Shown here: in pieces, positions 5,424 through 5,473 of the stretch | Position numbering within the stretch: the first letter of the stretch is position 1 | How the letters are laid out: each line of letters begins with the position of its first letter | Assembly: GCA_021203685.1 (NCBI GenBank) | Contig: JAJQAS010000156.1 | Span: 1-5,473, forward strand | DNA: 5,473 bases | From: Clostridiales bacterium | Lineage (GTDB): Bacteria > Bacillota > Clostridia > Oscillospirales > Oscillospiraceae | Direction of reading: 5' to 3' | Position numbers and translations under genes: made by a program | Notes under the pieces: generated by a model | What the model saw: only the letters and a program-made list of their open reading frames with translations | What the model was told of the DNA's origin: nothing | Databases searched by the model: none

Positions 5424-5473
5424 CCCCTCCGCCACCGCCTAAAGGCGGCGGCCCTCCTCCCCTTTCAGGGGAG
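5424..5473. repeat. Start of a GC-rich double-hairpin intergenic repeat, cut by the window edge
   Basis: Beginning 30 bases after the ileS stop, CCCCTCC is followed by a first hairpin (GCC-A-CCGCC at 5431-5439 with GGCGG-C-GGC at 5444-5452, TAAA loop, one mismatch). A second hairpin follows (CTCCCC at 5457-5462 with GGGGAG at 5468-5473, TTTCA loop). The pattern CCCCTC, palindrome, CTCCCCTTTCAGGGGAG resembles a very abundant palindromic intergenic repeat I recall from gut Clostridia. The right end is outside the window. Without its own U-tract it is not a classical terminator, although the first hairpin could slow or end ileS transcription. Confidence 0.6.

Noticed and set aside
2619..5435. 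938-codon open frame on the minus strand covering all of ileS
   Set aside because: It is an antisense shadow caused by G/C-biased third positions of ileS. Its translation is a monotonous G/V/L/H/D-rich string with no domain, and the + strand frame carries every IleRS motif.

Overview
This window is a housekeeping and cell-division segment with every gene on the + strand. The coding regions are GC-rich (strong G/C preference at third codon positions). The proteins are clearly Firmicutes-like: a SepF, a DivIVA, a YggS-type PLP protein and a bacterial type 1 IleRS with a C-terminal Cys4 zinc knuckle. Gene order and GC content suggest a GC-rich gut-type member of the Clostridia, of the Oscillospiraceae/Ruminococcaceae kind (Flavonifractor/Oscillibacter-like). 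That assignment is inference from family resemblance; no marker search was possible.

Layout, left to right. The window opens inside the 3' end of a gene whose C-terminus looks like an HlyD-family (membrane-fusion/periplasmic-adaptor-like) protein (to 290). A 176-base, less GC-rich gap follows, beginning with a four-copy heptamer repeat (298-325). Next come yggS (467-1177), sepF (1252-1758), divIVA (1800-2516) and ileS (2622-5393). A strong 11-bp hairpin lies between divIVA and ileS. The final 50 bases form two consecutive GC-rich hairpins that look like the start of a dispersed palindromic intergenic repeat, cut by the window edge.

How the genes work together. SepF tethers FtsZ to the membrane and helps build the septum. 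DivIVA marks negatively curved membrane at septa and poles. YggS/YlmE controls PLP homeostasis and is traditionally linked to this cluster. IleRS supplies Ile-tRNA. In Bacillus the corresponding run is ylmD-ylmE-sepF-ylmG-ylmH-divIVA-ileS; here ylmG and ylmH are absent between sepF and divIVA, giving a compact version.

I see no evidence of a new defence, mobile or biosynthetic system. The points most worth checking are the non-canonical KMSKS loop (VMHKS) and other signature substitutions in IleRS, the lack of room for a T-box upstream of ileS, the altered membrane-binding loop and low-complexity tail of DivIVA, and the two repeat elements in intergenic DNA.
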